The translations under genes and the position numbers were made by a program. A DNA stretch of 64,000 nt from contig CM049317.1 of assembly GCA_026874595.1 (NCBI GenBank), positions 71,197,618 to 71,261,617 on the forward strand, written 5' to 3'. The stretch's first letter is position 1, and every line of letters begins with the position of its first letter. The notes under the pieces were generated by a model, which saw only the letters and a list, made by a program, of their open reading frames with translations, did not search any database and was not told the DNA's origin. This stretch comes from Sipunculus nudus (Eukaryota; Annelida; Sipuncula; Golfingiida; Sipunculidae). Of the stretch, positions 23,641 through 34,712 are shown in pieces.

Positions 23641-24375
23641 TTTTGGCTTCTTTTAACTTATTTTTCTCCCCTGTATTGCCATTAGAATTTAGGACCTATG
23701 AATCTCTTCATACTTCGTATTTTCCTCATTCCTCTTGCTTTAATAATGAAATAAATTCAACGATTTCAGTTCCCTCACACTTGCCGAACTAGTCATATTT
23801 GTCCTTCACACATTTCCAATTTACTGGCGGTTTCAGTGACAGACCTAGATACCCAGTGTCTTTGTGAATATCTTGCAGCCACGGTGTTTCATTTTGTTTT
23901 GTCAAAACAGAATGGAAAATGCAAGTATATATTAACAGTAAAAAAAGAAAAATAGGTTTTCCTCAGGCATAACTGTAAAGAATATTCTTAATCCTATTAG
24001 TAGACAGCATTGACAGGTATAAATGTTGTTAGGCCTATATTCATTGCTTGCACAATTGCGCACACTTATATAAACAAAAACCCTTATTGTAACTCAACCC
24101 CCTAGTGTCAAAATATACAGGGCCAGTTCGAATGGCCCCTTATGATTCAAAAATTGTCGCTTGAATCCTTTATCAGGGGGAAATGGGAAGAAAGCGACAG
24201 AGAATATTACACCTCTTTAGTGATACACGCTATCCCGTAATAAGTACAAGGTTGGCACGGCGCTATACTGATGTAGTTCATATTCGTCCATTTCTCTGTA
24301 AAAACCAAAACAAAAATAGGGATTTTTAGCGACTGTGATTCAGCTTAGGAGTTTATGCAGCAACAGAAAAAAATA

Positions 24376-24377
<2 letters not shown>

Positions 24378-24441
<64 letters not shown>
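24378..24441. repeat. (TA)n microsatellite
   Basis: Pure TA run in intergenic DNA. Confidence 0.95.
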
Positions 24442-24443
<2 letters not shown>

Positions 24444-25468
24444 CATGGAGCTATGCATGCTCTTACATAAAAAGCCTAATCAAAATATTTAATACGCTAA
24501 GAGTGCGCTCGCATATGGGTAAGGCTTGGCTTCTTCCTAAGCTTGGCTGTGACATTAAGGCCTTAAAAGATTCTTCTATAGCTGACTTGTGTTTTACTAA
24601 TGATAAATTTCTAAATTTTATATAAATATTTATATAACTCACTATATTTTAGCACGAAATCATTGGCAGTGCCTTTAAAGCTATCTTCAATCAATTAAAA
24701 ATGTACTGTGACACTCACGTGTTTCCCTCTTCGCTTAACGCAGCTCAGCCAAGATTAGATCAATATTGTATGTATATGAATCATGGCCTGGTTTCAGCGT
24801 AGACCTGTCATATCCATGGACCGAGCCCATTATTGAGCGAATTAGTTAGTTCAAGCAGAAATTAACGCGTCATTTTGTTGTATGCGTTTATCATTCACCT
24901 TCAGAGATCATGATAGTGAGCCAGCCAAAGTTTACTTTGTTTTCACTTTCAAGGACATTGCTTGTTAAAAGCAGTCATTCATGCTAGATCAATCAGCCAT
25001 AGAGTAAAGAAAAAAGTGTGGGTTGATGCCACCTGAAATTTTGAATTTCAAGGTCATTTTCAAGGTCAATAAAAAAATGGGTCATTTTATTTTTGTTGAG
25101 TCTTTCTCCATCAATAAAACAAAGTAATATACTTGAACCTTGGGCTTTAGAGTAATTTTTTGTGTCAAGTGCATTGAACGCAAGCCAAGTAATAATAATG
25201 TTCATAATTTCTTTCCCTTAAATGTATGAAAAGCACAACTTAAAAGTGTCTTTGTTTTCAAAGAAATGTTTTCACTTCTCTGAATCAAGACATAAATAAG
25301 CGGAGTAAAGGGAAATATCTTTGTATGTTCCCCAAAGTGTCTTTAACACAATTTGAATGAAACAATACCAAATGGCCGCATTTTTAAAAATGCAAGATAA
25401 AAGGTCCATAAATAACGGATATCTGCATATAAAAATCTTGTTTTTGGAGCGAGTTGAGGGTATCAGAA

Positions 25469-25624
25469 CAGGGGCGGATCCAGGATTTAGGAAAATGAGG
25501 GTTCCAACTCAGGAGGACTGATGTTAAGACCTGAAAAAAAGTTACTAGGTCTGGAAAGGGTTGTGGCGGCTAAAAAGGTGGGAGGGTCAGAGCCTCTTCG
25601 ACCCCTCCTCTGGATCCGCTTCTG
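25469..25624. mobile_element. MITE-like element with GGATCC-containing ends
   Basis: Left end CAGGGGCGGATCCAG; right end read inverted CAGAAGCGGATCCAG, 13 of 15 identical. About 156 bp with no real coding capacity. No convincing target site duplication was seen. Similar ends occur at 12154-12393. Confidence 0.55.
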
Positions 25625-26637
25625 CCGAAGACCCTGGATGGACTTTTTATAAGTTAAAAAGCATACTGAAACAATCAAAATGGCTCTAAAAATAGCTAAC
25701 ACAATGAAGAAAATGGCGATTTCTATCACAATATTTTAGCCATAAAATAATGTTTTATTGGACCATTATTTTTTAGTTCAAATATGATCATTCAGTGGCA
25801 TTTTTTGCCATACCAAGCTCTTCAGGTACCCATATGAATATGGTAACTGATCCATGGATCAGTTAATGCTTTACTTTATAGGGAGTTTGCCGATCAGATG
25901 GAGAAACAGTTTATGCCCAAATGCCAGCATTCGGGACTCGAGGAGACCAACTTCTCAGGGTTAACTAAAATTGGACGCAAATATAATTTAAAAAAAAATA
26001 GTTGCCCTATTTAATCCGAGATGGTTGCAAATATGCCCACTATATAAGGTAAAACAGACTAATTAATTGTCTGTTAATGATTACATGAACACGATTTTAA
26101 TATTTGCTTTTTTAAGGGTATAGTGTTAATTTCCTATTATTTTATGCTGAAAGGAAGCGTTTAAATAACTATAGGTATACAGAATCTAAAATCCTTGGAC
26201 GGGTGTCAGATGCAGCTACTGTTGTTTAGTTCTGGACCTCTTCTTTATTTTCTTAATATCCAAATGAGTTAAAAGACACTTTGGGCACGTAAAAAGGTGT
26301 TCCCATAAATTTTGTTTGGGGCACATGGAACCCGCTAACGGAACAAATTGGAATGGAAACAAAGCATTTATTTAACTGAACTCTTTTTAAACACTAAACA
26401 TACCATTTTACCTTTAAAAATATCACTGTACACATTTCGATGTACATAAAAGTTACATATATCCAAGATGAATGTTGCACAATACTGTTAAACAAAAGGT
26501 CACATTCCAGCTGGACATCGAGGTTAAATCTTTTTTTTTGCAAACAAATCTGAAACTTAACGTAGGAGGGAGCATATGTTTGCTTATATGACTATACAAC
26601 TTCTGTTGGTGATTACTTGAGACGACTGATTATTAAT

Positions 26638-26741
26638 TTAGTACTCATCGTAGCCCGAAGTATACGCTCCGTCACAATATGCCAAGCTCTCGCCATGTAC
26701 AATGGGGCAATAAGGACACAGGTGCCCATGTCCATCTCCTC
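26638..26741 (-). CDS. candidate terminal exon of unknown gene
   Basis: Minus-strand frame reading GGDGHGHLCPYCPIVHGES, then LAYCDGAYTSGYDEY and TAA. The acceptor is either TATATAG (phase 1, used here) or ACACAG ten bases upstream (phase 0). Gly, His, Tyr and Cys are unusually frequent. AATAAA on the minus strand near 26370 could be its poly(A) signal. No family is recognised, and upstream exons were not securely found. Confidence 0.3.
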
Positions 26742-27599
26742 CTATATATGTCTGTGTAGCTGACTAATTGTGTTCCATTTTAATTTCCTAATTATGGACA
26801 TCAGTATTGCTTTAAAAAGGATTTAATTAACTAAAGCAACTGACGGATATTATTCTTTCATGAAAGCGATTATAATGTACCTTGCCTGGCCAAATTGTCA
26901 TTAAATATGAACATGTAAATTATCGAGAGATAAAGTAAAGAATAAACATGACATGATTTAATACCTTTTTTCAAAAGTTTATGTCCGAGTTATGAATCTT
27001 TATAACACCTCTAAGATCTGTCATGAAAACTACAAATGAGAGCACCAAGGTTTCTTTTTCTAAAGTTTTAAACAGATTATATGAGGACTGTTTAACTCAA
27101 ATAAACACAAAGCTCACATAATTAGAATAAAGGTCGACAAAAAATCAAGATAAACAAGTGCATGGTATATCACCAAACCTGCCAGATGATATATGAATTA
27201 ACTAGTATCTAATAAAAGGTATAGCTCTTGAGGGCAATAGCAGTTAAATTACCAATTTATTATCATTGCTTTTTGTCACTATTAAATTGTCATCATATTT
27301 GAATTTGACTAAATGTTTTCAAACACCTGGGACTTTCATTCATGCATGCATTCGATTAATCAGTCATAGATATTCAATAACAAATCTTATTATTGATACA
27401 CATTATGTCATTATATTCTATTATTATTGTATCCGCTAAACCAAAGTTTTGCGGAAACTGTGTTTTTGACCGAGCTCCGCCGCCGCAGCCGCGTTCGTTT
27501 CCGAAATAGAACTCAGAGACCACTCGGCAGATTTTTCCAAAACCATTATCGGGTCACATGTGAACTGGTGCCAAAATAGTTTGCGTTAACCTCTGACCT

Positions 27600-28200
27600 C
27601 TCCTCTTCGCAGTGCGTCCATCTGTGCGTCTGTTAACAGTTTAACCCACATATCTTTCGACTCGTTGTCCAATCGGACTGAAAGTTTTCACGAACAAGGC
27701 TCTTGCATAGCTTTATAACATACACAAAAATGGTGGCGCCACCTGCACCTATTTTTGCTCAGTGTCTAGCTGTCCAACTGCCTTTGGTTAAATAACTCAT
27801 ATATCTGCAGTGGTTGGACTTATCCACCTAAAATTTTACATGTGTACACATCCTGGATAGCTTTCTTGATTTATGACAGGTGGCATCACTTCATCATTTC
27901 AGGCTGCAGACATCCAGGCTAATATCGCAGGACTGGTTTGACGTATCGGCCTGAAATTTTGCACGAGTAGAAAACTTAATAGCTCTACAGCTTACATATA
28001 TTTGATGGCCCAACTTACCACCATTTTAAAGGTGTCCATCTGTTCATCTACCTAGGGTAAATATCACTCATATCTCAGCACAGGTTTGACTTATCCGTCT
28101 GAAAGTTTGCATAGGTATACATCTTTAATAGCTCTCTCTTTCAAATATCAGGTGGCGCCACTACAATCATGTTTACATGGCAGACATCCATGCTAATATG
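27600..28200 (+). repeat. diverged ~150-bp tandem repeats
   Basis: Recurring phrases: GGACTTATCC/GACTTATCCGTCTGAAA, a TACACATC or TATACATCTTTAATAGCTCT block, then CAGGTGGC(G/A)CCACT-like and GGCAGACATCCATGCTAATAT. About four poorly conserved units. Resembles the cores of the other hairpin-ended repeats in this window. Confidence 0.65.
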
Positions 28201-28378
28201 CAACACATCTCACTCTATTTCCCTTGCCACTCAGTCTATCTCTCATCTCACCCGTCCAACTCGGTATTTGGCGGATACACGTAGTCGCTTGTCGACTACC
28301 CGTATTCTCGATCTATTCTTAACATTAAAGTCGCCATGGTAGCATGTACGTGCTAGTGTTTTTAAGATTCTCCGTCTT

Positions 28379-28464
<86 letters not shown>
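28379..28464. repeat. (CT)n-(TA)n compound microsatellite
   Basis: About 40 bases of CT followed by about 45 bases of TA. Confidence 0.95.
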
Positions 28465-28467
<3 letters not shown>

Positions 28468-29663
28468 CTAGTGGAGGAAAGACAATATAAAAATGATTAA
28501 ATACCAGTTAGCACTATCTTAAATGAAATATTTGCAGAATGCGTCCATTTGAGGCTTGATCTGCGTCATGACTGGAAATAAATAAAAGTATACATCACTG
28601 CGAAGGAAGGAGTTAACAACTCAATTTTGTTCAAGAAAAGCTGTCAAATTGTCAATGCATATTAACACAGAAAACTGACATTTATTGCAAGGCAAAATGT
28701 TGCCGTGCCAGTGTCGCCAGCGCTCCCTGGTGGCCATTGTCGTATAAACACTATACTGTTAATGTGGCCCATGCATGATAAAATGATTCAGTTTAAAGTC
28801 TGGGCATTCAGATATCTCAGAGAAGAGTGATAGACAAACATACAGACCCACAGACTAGACATTCAGACTATGTACAGTGCAGACACAGGGTTATAAATCC
28901 AGTGAAATCACAGTCAAATTAAGTAAATTATTTTCATTTATTATTCATTACACCTTTATCTTTTTGCAATACTAAATTTTTATTTGCAATCAACAAAAAG
29001 ATTTGATATTATAGGCATCTATATTGAAAAATTGACCTATATTACACCAAACAGGAAAAAAAAAAATTTATACTTAGTGACCTTGACCTTCAAAATGACC
29101 TTCTAATTCATATTTTAGGAAGGCATCCACCCACATCTTTTCCTCTTAACAGATTTCAGATCCCACATTGATACAGGTCTGCTTTTCACACGCGATGCCG
29201 TAAAAAATAATTCTAGAGGACTTTTCAGAGTTTGGCTGGCCCACTATGAAAGGAATTAGATAAGTGTGACTAGATTTAATATATTTATCAAAGGCGGCGA
29301 AACCCCCCACCCCCAACAAAATGATGGATATAAAAACATACACTATTTTATTATTGATTATTTGCACTTTCACATATATATATCCCCCTCCGCTCGGGCG
29401 GGCCATAGTAATTGGAGCACCATATATACACGGCCGCAGCCTCCGGGAAAGAGGTGAAAAAAAACCCACAAATATTGCAAAACAGATACTGTATGTGAAA
29501 ATGCATCCATTGCCAGATTAATAAGAATCTCTTTATAAAAGGAGTGAATGACAGCAGAAATGCACCAGAATGAAGTAGTATACATACAGTTTTTCAAAAT
29601 TCCTCCCACATCATCCCCTCTCGGGGGTTCCCCCTTCCAATCCGCTTATTGCCAATAGGGTCA

Positions 29664-29725
29664 GGATCAGGTCGCATCCCGTGGAACAGTCTGTCGTGAA
29701 TTTACAGTGTTGTTTTTCTTCAGTG

Positions 29726-29727
<2 letters not shown>
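29664..29727 (+). repeat. degenerate hammerhead-containing repeat
   Basis: On the plus strand this matches the minus-strand sequence at 44102-44160 from AGGTCGCATCCCGT through AACAGTCTGT and GTGAATT to ACAGTGTTGTTTTTCTTCAG. The ribozyme core is damaged: CTGATGA is replaced by a CAGGATC-like stretch, GAAA reads GGAA, and the 5' arm of stem I is absent. The cleavage triplet position reads GTC. Directly abuts (TA)n. Confidence 0.65.

Positions 29728-29814
<87 letters not shown>
29728..29814. repeat. (TA)n microsatellite
   Basis: Long pure TA run adjoining the hammerhead relic. Confidence 0.95.
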
Positions 29815-29815
<1 letters not shown>

Positions 29816-30731
29816 TGGTCTACTATTGCCTTTTGGGCCCCCGAATGAAAATTTGGTTTCGCCGCCATTGTTTATTCATATATAAGTTGGCGTATAACAT
29901 GTATACACTGTACGTTCCCCCTTGTAAAAAAGGCTCCTGAACCTTTTTTTTATATAAAAAAAAATAAAGTCAGATATACAATTGCACTCGTTGACCCCAT
30001 GTTGACTGGTTGAGCCTGACGGTACCTCGAGTATTCTTAAAGGTTCTGAAAGTTCTATATTAAAAGATTAAGGGGTATTTAGGGGTATTTAGCAAAACGT
30101 CTGTCCGGCCGTTTGACAACATCCAAGGCAAGGCCCAGTTGTGGCTGTGTAGTAAACACAGATCCACAGGCCCCTGCCTTCATTTACTTAACTAACGGGT
30201 CAACATTGAGTCAAACTTTTCTGTCTGACGAAAAAAATACGCTACGTCTACTTCTTATTTCTAGGCCTACCTTGGCTTAAGATGATAATGCACCCATCGG
30301 CCAAAATAAATTGAACTATCGATCTACTTTTACCATGTTACAGGGTAAATATACTTGTGAGTACTTGAAGTACGCAGACGTGTCAACGCTCACCTTCACC
30401 TTGGCCTCTGTTCATATGATAGCTGACTGACTTGCTTCCCATAGTGCTTCCCTCGTGGCGCCCATTGCCAAGTGTCCTTTAATACCCAACACCCAGCATT
30501 GGCGTGGTAGGCAGGCAAAGCAAGCCGCACGTTTAACATTGTTAGGACATTGATATAAAATGTGTTTGTAATCAATTTTACCCTATTAATATGTTTGTAC
30601 ACACATTATCCACAGAAAAGGAAGAATAAGACAAACAAAACTATAGTGAAGCTATAAATTTACTCTTAAAGATAGACAAAAGTTTTAACCTTTCAAATGA
30701 AAACAGGTTTGTTATCGTCAGTGCATTCTCA

Positions 30732-30733
<2 letters not shown>

Positions 30734-30772
<39 letters not shown>

Positions 30773-30811
30773 CAAAACTGCTCTGAATATTGCAAACACG
30801 GAGCTGGAATT

Positions 30812-30872
<61 letters not shown>
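30734..30872. repeat. two (TA)n runs at gypsy insertion site
   Basis: TA runs at 30734-30770 and 30812-30872 separated by ~42 bases. The retrotransposon 5' LTR begins at the right edge, and its 3' LTR is also followed by TATATATA, so the element probably inserted into a TA microsatellite. Confidence 0.9.
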
Positions 30873-30877
<5 letters not shown>

Positions 30878-31139
30878 GAGATTTGCATATACTATGTGTA
30901 AGATGTCTGGGGCAACTTGTAACCCCTGGTTGCCATGGAGACCGTGGTCCTTGGAGACGGGCCTGAGAGAGAGGCGAGAGAGAGAGAGAGAGGAATGCAA
31001 GAAGGTCCACAAGTTCCCCGTGCAAGGTTGCGTGTCATCAGGTCCCGTGTGGTGTCAAGATCGAGAGACAAGTCAGCAGGTATCAAACGATAGTTTACAT
31101 GCTATTCTATAGTTAGACAGAGATTAAAACCTACATTAA
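30873..31139 (+). repeat. 5' LTR of gypsy copy A
   Basis: Starts TGTTGGAGATTTGCATATAC and ends near CCTACATTAA; the exact end (TACA at 31135 or ATTAA at 31139) is ambiguous. Contains the octamer ATTTGCAT at 30881-30888 and a GA-rich stretch. It differs from all three 3' LTRs at several positions, while those three resemble each other. Confidence 0.85.
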
Positions 31140-31140
31140 C

Positions 31141-31153
31141 TGGCGCCCAACGT
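31141..31153 (+). promoter_or_regulatory. primer-binding site, tRNA-Lys type
   Basis: TGGCGCCCAACGT immediately inside the 5' LTR. This is complementary to the 3' end of a tRNA-Lys, as in lentiviral and many retroelement primer sites. It defines the left end of the internal region. Confidence 0.8.
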
Positions 31154-31634
31154 AAAAATTCCGTTGTTTTTAACTCGGTTCGCCCGAGCGAGTAGCCAGC
31201 GGCCATCTTGCCTTCTAACCCTGAGATGGTTTAACTACGGAATGCATGTAAATTCGCTGCGACTTAGTGAAATAGTCATTTCACGTGTATGAACAGTTAA
31301 TGCCGTGTGTAATATATTATTGCTAGTTTTTCTTGGGACAAATACATTGTATTTAATTAACCTCGGGATATAGGTTAATTTGTTGACAGTACAAGTACAT
31401 ATGAATAGAAATAATTTGTTTTCACTATAAGATAATGCCTATATGGGTATTGAGATGAATATTTAAGCTGTGTATTTAAGTATTTACTGAACTTTGATGT
31501 AGATGAGTACAGTTGTACTGGTAATTTACATCTGATTTTTGTTCTGCATGTGCCTGCATTGCATGCTGAAGTAGTGAACTACTTATTGCTAACATAGTTG
31601 TTTGTGACCTTGACCTTGATCATTAGAGATAATT
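31154..31634 (+). other. gypsy copy A untranslated leader
   Basis: About 480 AT-rich bases between primer-binding site and gag ATG, no ORF of note. Contains TGACCTTGACCTTGAT at 31605-31620 just before gag. Confidence 0.6.
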
Positions 31635-32333
31635 ATGTCTCACGTGATTGATCTAAGCACAGCTACGGCAGCTGACTTGATGAAGGCAAATCCCACTCTA
31701 TTCTCAGAATTTGTAGCCCGAGTTATTGTGGGCCTACGTAGTGAAAAACCTAGGTTTAGTTGTGGGGATTTGACCCGGATTTCGGGTAGATCTTCCCAGT
31801 CCTGGCAGGAATTATTCTCTGCGGGTGTTTTTGTAATTTCTCATTCCCGTGCTGCATATCATCCTGTTCTGGCCCAGAGTAGCCCAGTACTAGCACGTTC
31901 CAATTTTGGTGCTAACGCCCTGGCATTCAGCAACTTTCCAGCTGTATCATCATGCCCTAATGTCCTAAGGGGGGCCTCACAGCATTTTGTCACTAGAGTG
32001 GGTTCCACATCTAATGTGCATAAAGATACTGGGTTAACAGTGGCAGGTAAGTCGGTTTTACCTGACAATGCCTCTCTATCCCATAATACCAATTTGGCCC
32101 AACTCAGAGTACCGCTAATTGACTCTGACCTTGATCCGACCTTGCCCTATGGCAGTGATGCTTCTAACCGCCCCCAGAATGGGCAAGGCCCTGTAATTTC
32201 TGATGATGACCCTGACCTTCTTGCAGTCAATTTAGGTGCTGAATGCCAGAGGCCCACAGTTGGACCGGTATGGACCCTCGGCCTACCAAGCAGATACCAC
32301 CAACACAGGTGGCGCCACTGGTACAAGAGATAA
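31635..32333 (+). CDS. gypsy gag N-terminal part (copy A)
   Basis: 232 codons from ATG, beginning MSHVIDLSTATAADLMKANP. Position after the leader and before a zinc knuckle identifies it as gag; the sequence itself shows no known capsid motif that I recognise. The frame stops at 32333 while conserved coding sequence continues in a second frame (32243-32488), so gag is frameshifted. Units 2 and 3 lack everything left of 32270. Confidence 0.6.
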   Translation: MSHVIDLSTATAADLMKANPTLFSEFVARVIVGLRSEKPRFSCGDLTRISGRSSQSWQELFSAGVFVISHSRAAYHPVLAQSSPVLARSNFGANALAFSNFPAVSSCPNVLRGASQHFVTRVGSTSNVHKDTGLTVAGKSVLPDNASLSHNTNLAQLRVPLIDSDLDPTLPYGSDASNRPQNGQGPVISDDDPDLLAVNLGAECQRPTVGPVWTLGLPSRYHQHRWRHWYKR

Positions 32334-32629
32334 GATCCACTCCGCCCTGCCAAGTAGCTGCCCTACCCGAGCAGACACATACTGGGGCTACCCCATTGGT
32401 TAATTCTGTAGCAGCACTATTGACAGCCATCAAGAAAGGTCACCTGCAGCCGCAATCAAGTGTATGTAGACAGCTAGAGTCCCCCTAGAAAAGTAGCTGA
32501 GCGGCGAACCAGAAACCATCATGATCGATCCTCAAAGAATCCGAGAGACGGCAGTTCAGGCCAACCGAGGCCAGTCTCACATGAGGATAGTGATAGTTCA
32601 TGGCACTCAAGGGATCATCAAGGAGCTGA

Positions 32630-32827
32630 GTGGTCCGCATTATCCAACAAAATGCAGGTAGAGGTCGCAATCAAACTCTGTGCTTTAAATGTCGCAAGAC
32701 TGGTCACTCCGCACGGGATTGTCGTACTACGCAGCGGAGGGCTGCAGAAACAGTAGCTGGTATTGTGGGAACCGCTAGCGGTGCACAGTGCTCACCAGAA
32801 GGTCAGCAACAGCCTTTAAACTCGTAG
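32630..32827 (+). pseudogene. gypsy gag zinc knuckle (copy A)
   Basis: Contains the retroviral-type knuckle CFKCRKTGHSARDC (CX2CX4HX4C), the RNA-binding nucleocapsid signature. Basic residues follow (RTTQRR). The frame ends at 32827, and upstream gag is in other frames. Confidence 0.8.
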
Positions 32828-33317
32828 AGGTCGAGGCAGGTGGCCATTGCTCGACCAAACCGACAGGCCAACAGGGAAAGGTTTAATCAGCGGTACATAG
32901 TGTTAGTGTAAGTAATGAAAGTCAGCCATGTGTTTCTGATGAATGTAGCTGCAATGTTGTTTCAAGTAACTGTGTACCAGATAAGTGAGCGGATTCGGGT
33001 TTTTCCAGTATGCCTAGTCAAGAAACCGAAAACCAAAGAATTATTGGAAGTGACCATATAGTAGACAATTGCCAAATAAGTTCTGGTGTGATTCCAGATG
33101 TCAAGGAACAAATAGCTCCAGGAGGAGCTGTGTCAACAGATCAACAAGTGATAAGTAGTTATCATTCTGAGGAGCCCTGGTTCAGGAGGACAGTGACGTA
33201 ATACACACCAGGAGGTGCATGGGACTAAGTCTAGTGCTACCGATTGTCATAAATGGTCGGGGGAGCGAAGCCATTTAACGGCAGTGCGGCTCAGGTAACA
33301 GTGGTGAGCCCGTTCCG

Positions 33318-33623
33318 GTGTCGGTGCAAGATGCAATGGCGGGGAAACCAGGCTTTGTGATAGAGCCATGGCTAAGTCGAAGGGGATTGTTGGCGGCATC
33401 TACAGTAACTTTGAGTAATGGGTATGTTAATGTGATTAACAGTCAGGAAAACGCTGTTATTCTCAGGAAGAATGAAGTCTTCGGAGCAGCATCTGAGATG
33501 GATGCTGTGCTTGAACCCAAGGGAGTCACTGAGGTGGCATCTGAGATGGGTGTCACAAGCTCGCCAAACAGCACTTCAGGAGAAGCATCTGAGATGGATG
33601 CTGTGCCTTCGTCAAGGAAGTGA
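33318..33623 (+). pseudogene. gypsy pol segment upstream of RT (copy A)
   Basis: Reads VSVQDAMAGKPGFVIEPWLS, RRGLLAASTVTLSNGYVN and ENAVILRKNEVFG, the beta-rich linker that follows protease in Ty3/gypsy pol. Downstream the phrase (A)SEMDAV/SEMGV recurs three to four times. A protease active site (DTG/DSG) was not recognised upstream (32830-33317), so protease is lost or too degraded to see. Confidence 0.6.
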
Positions 33624-33819
33624 CTGGAGCGTCATCTCAGATGGATGTCATGGATTCCCCCAAGCCATTGTGTCACTTGTAGTGAGGCTATCTGTTGTCC
33701 AAGAAGACGTTGCAGGCCCGGTTGCGGGCGGCAATGGAGATATACCCATAGAGCCATCAGGTTGCGGTTTAGTGGAGTCGTGCTCTTGAGAAGCTGACAC
33801 AGGGAGTGTCAGTTTACCG

Positions 33820-34014
33820 GTGTGTAACATACCTGGAGGTGAACTACAGGATAGACTGTCTGAGGTTATGGCAGGAATGCCGCAACACCTAGTTACCTTG
33901 TTTGAAAACACAAGAAAAGAGGAACTGACAGAGTTTCAGTTGACGAGTCTTGGGGAGCTGCTGATGAGCTACCAAGATGTATTTGCATCTCATGATCTGG
34001 ATGTGGGTGCATGA
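33820..34014 (+). pseudogene. gypsy pre-RT segment (copy A)
   Basis: Includes FENTRKEELTEFQLTSLGEL and YQDVFASHDLDVG, the segment typically just before RT in gypsy elements. The frame then hits TGA; the RT sequence continues in another frame. Confidence 0.7.
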
Positions 34015-34017
34015 AGG

Positions 34018-34562
34018 GAATCCAGCATAGGTTTGACACTGGAAGTGCACCGCCTGTTCGGGAACGAATGAGAAGAACTCCGTTAGGTTTTGAGGGCTAG
34101 GAGAAAAAACGTCTGGCTAAGCTTTTGACTGCAGGTGTTATTAGGCTCTCAGTTTCGGAGTGGGCGTCTGCGCCGGTGTTTGTGCGAAAGAAAGATGGGT
34201 CTGTACGCTGGTGCGTGATTATAGGTCCCTTAACGATAGGACTGTCAAGGATGTGTACCCTCTGCCATTGATAGAGGATTGTCTGGATACCTTGGCGGGG
34301 GCCCAGTTGTTTAGCACCCTCGACTTAGCATCTGGTTATTACCAGATAGAATAAGATGAGGAATCGAGTAGGAAGACGGCTTTCATCACAAAGTATGGGT
34401 TGTACGAGCACACCAGAATGGGTATGGGACTCTGCAACGCGCCATCAACCTTCCAGCATGCAATCAATCTTGTTTTGACTGGAATAACATGGATGGAAGT
34501 CCTCGTCTACCTGGATGATGTAATAGTTCTGGGCAAGAGCTTGAGTCACATCTGGCAAGTCT
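34018..34562 (+). pseudogene. gypsy reverse transcriptase (copy A, broken)
   Basis: RT motifs: SVSEWASAPV, VRKKDGS, YPLPLIEDCLDTL, STLDLASGYYQIE (catalytic Asp), GLCNAPSTFQ and VLVYLDDVIVLG (YLDD box). Breaks relative to copy B: one T missing near 34213, and TAA at 34352 where copy B encodes Leu. Not translatable as one protein. Confidence 0.9.
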
Positions 34563-34712
34563 AGCAAGGGTTTTTGACAGACTCCGGTGGTACAATTTGA
34601 AGTTAAAGCCTACTAAGTGCTGCCTGTTTAGACAGGAAGTTGAATTCTTGGGTCGGAAGATTACTAGAGAGGGCGTAAACATAAGTCCTGCGAAAGAAGA
34701 AGTCTTGCAGAA

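Larger units (their letters stand above)
23661..26637. other. intergenic, upstream of P450
   Basis: No supported exon. Any P450 start exon and promoter should lie here but were not identified. Holds (TA)n at 24378-24441, TCAAGGTCA twice at 25048-25068, and the short inverted-repeat element at 25469-25624. Confidence 0.5.
29294..29870. mobile_element. possible inverted-repeat element containing TA run and hammerhead relic
   Basis: GGCGGCGAAACC near 29294 is matched by an inverted GGTTTCGCCGCC near 29858. The interior holds a hammerhead-like relic and an 87-base TA run. The 12-base terminal match could mark a transposon or a composite of nested repeats. Confidence 0.3.
26752..30872. other. repeat-rich intergenic region left of the gypsy element
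   Basis: Diverged ~150-bp tandem repeats at 27600-28200, (CT)n-(TA)n at 28379-28464, TGACCTTGACCTT at 29078-29090, a hammerhead-related relic at 29664-29727 next to (TA)n, and two more (TA)n runs up to the LTR. No secure gene. Confidence 0.5.

Noticed and set aside
30394-30476. Possible exon on the minus strand (donor GAAG|GTGAGC, phase 1) upstream of the 26638-26741 candidate exon
   Set aside because: The donor and phase fit, but the acceptor TTAAAG lacks a pyrimidine tract and the protein shows no recognisable content. Too weak to list.
31036-31060. CTGATGA on the minus strand of the LTR as a second hammerhead
   Set aside because: No GAAA partner strand at a suitable distance and no closing stem I.
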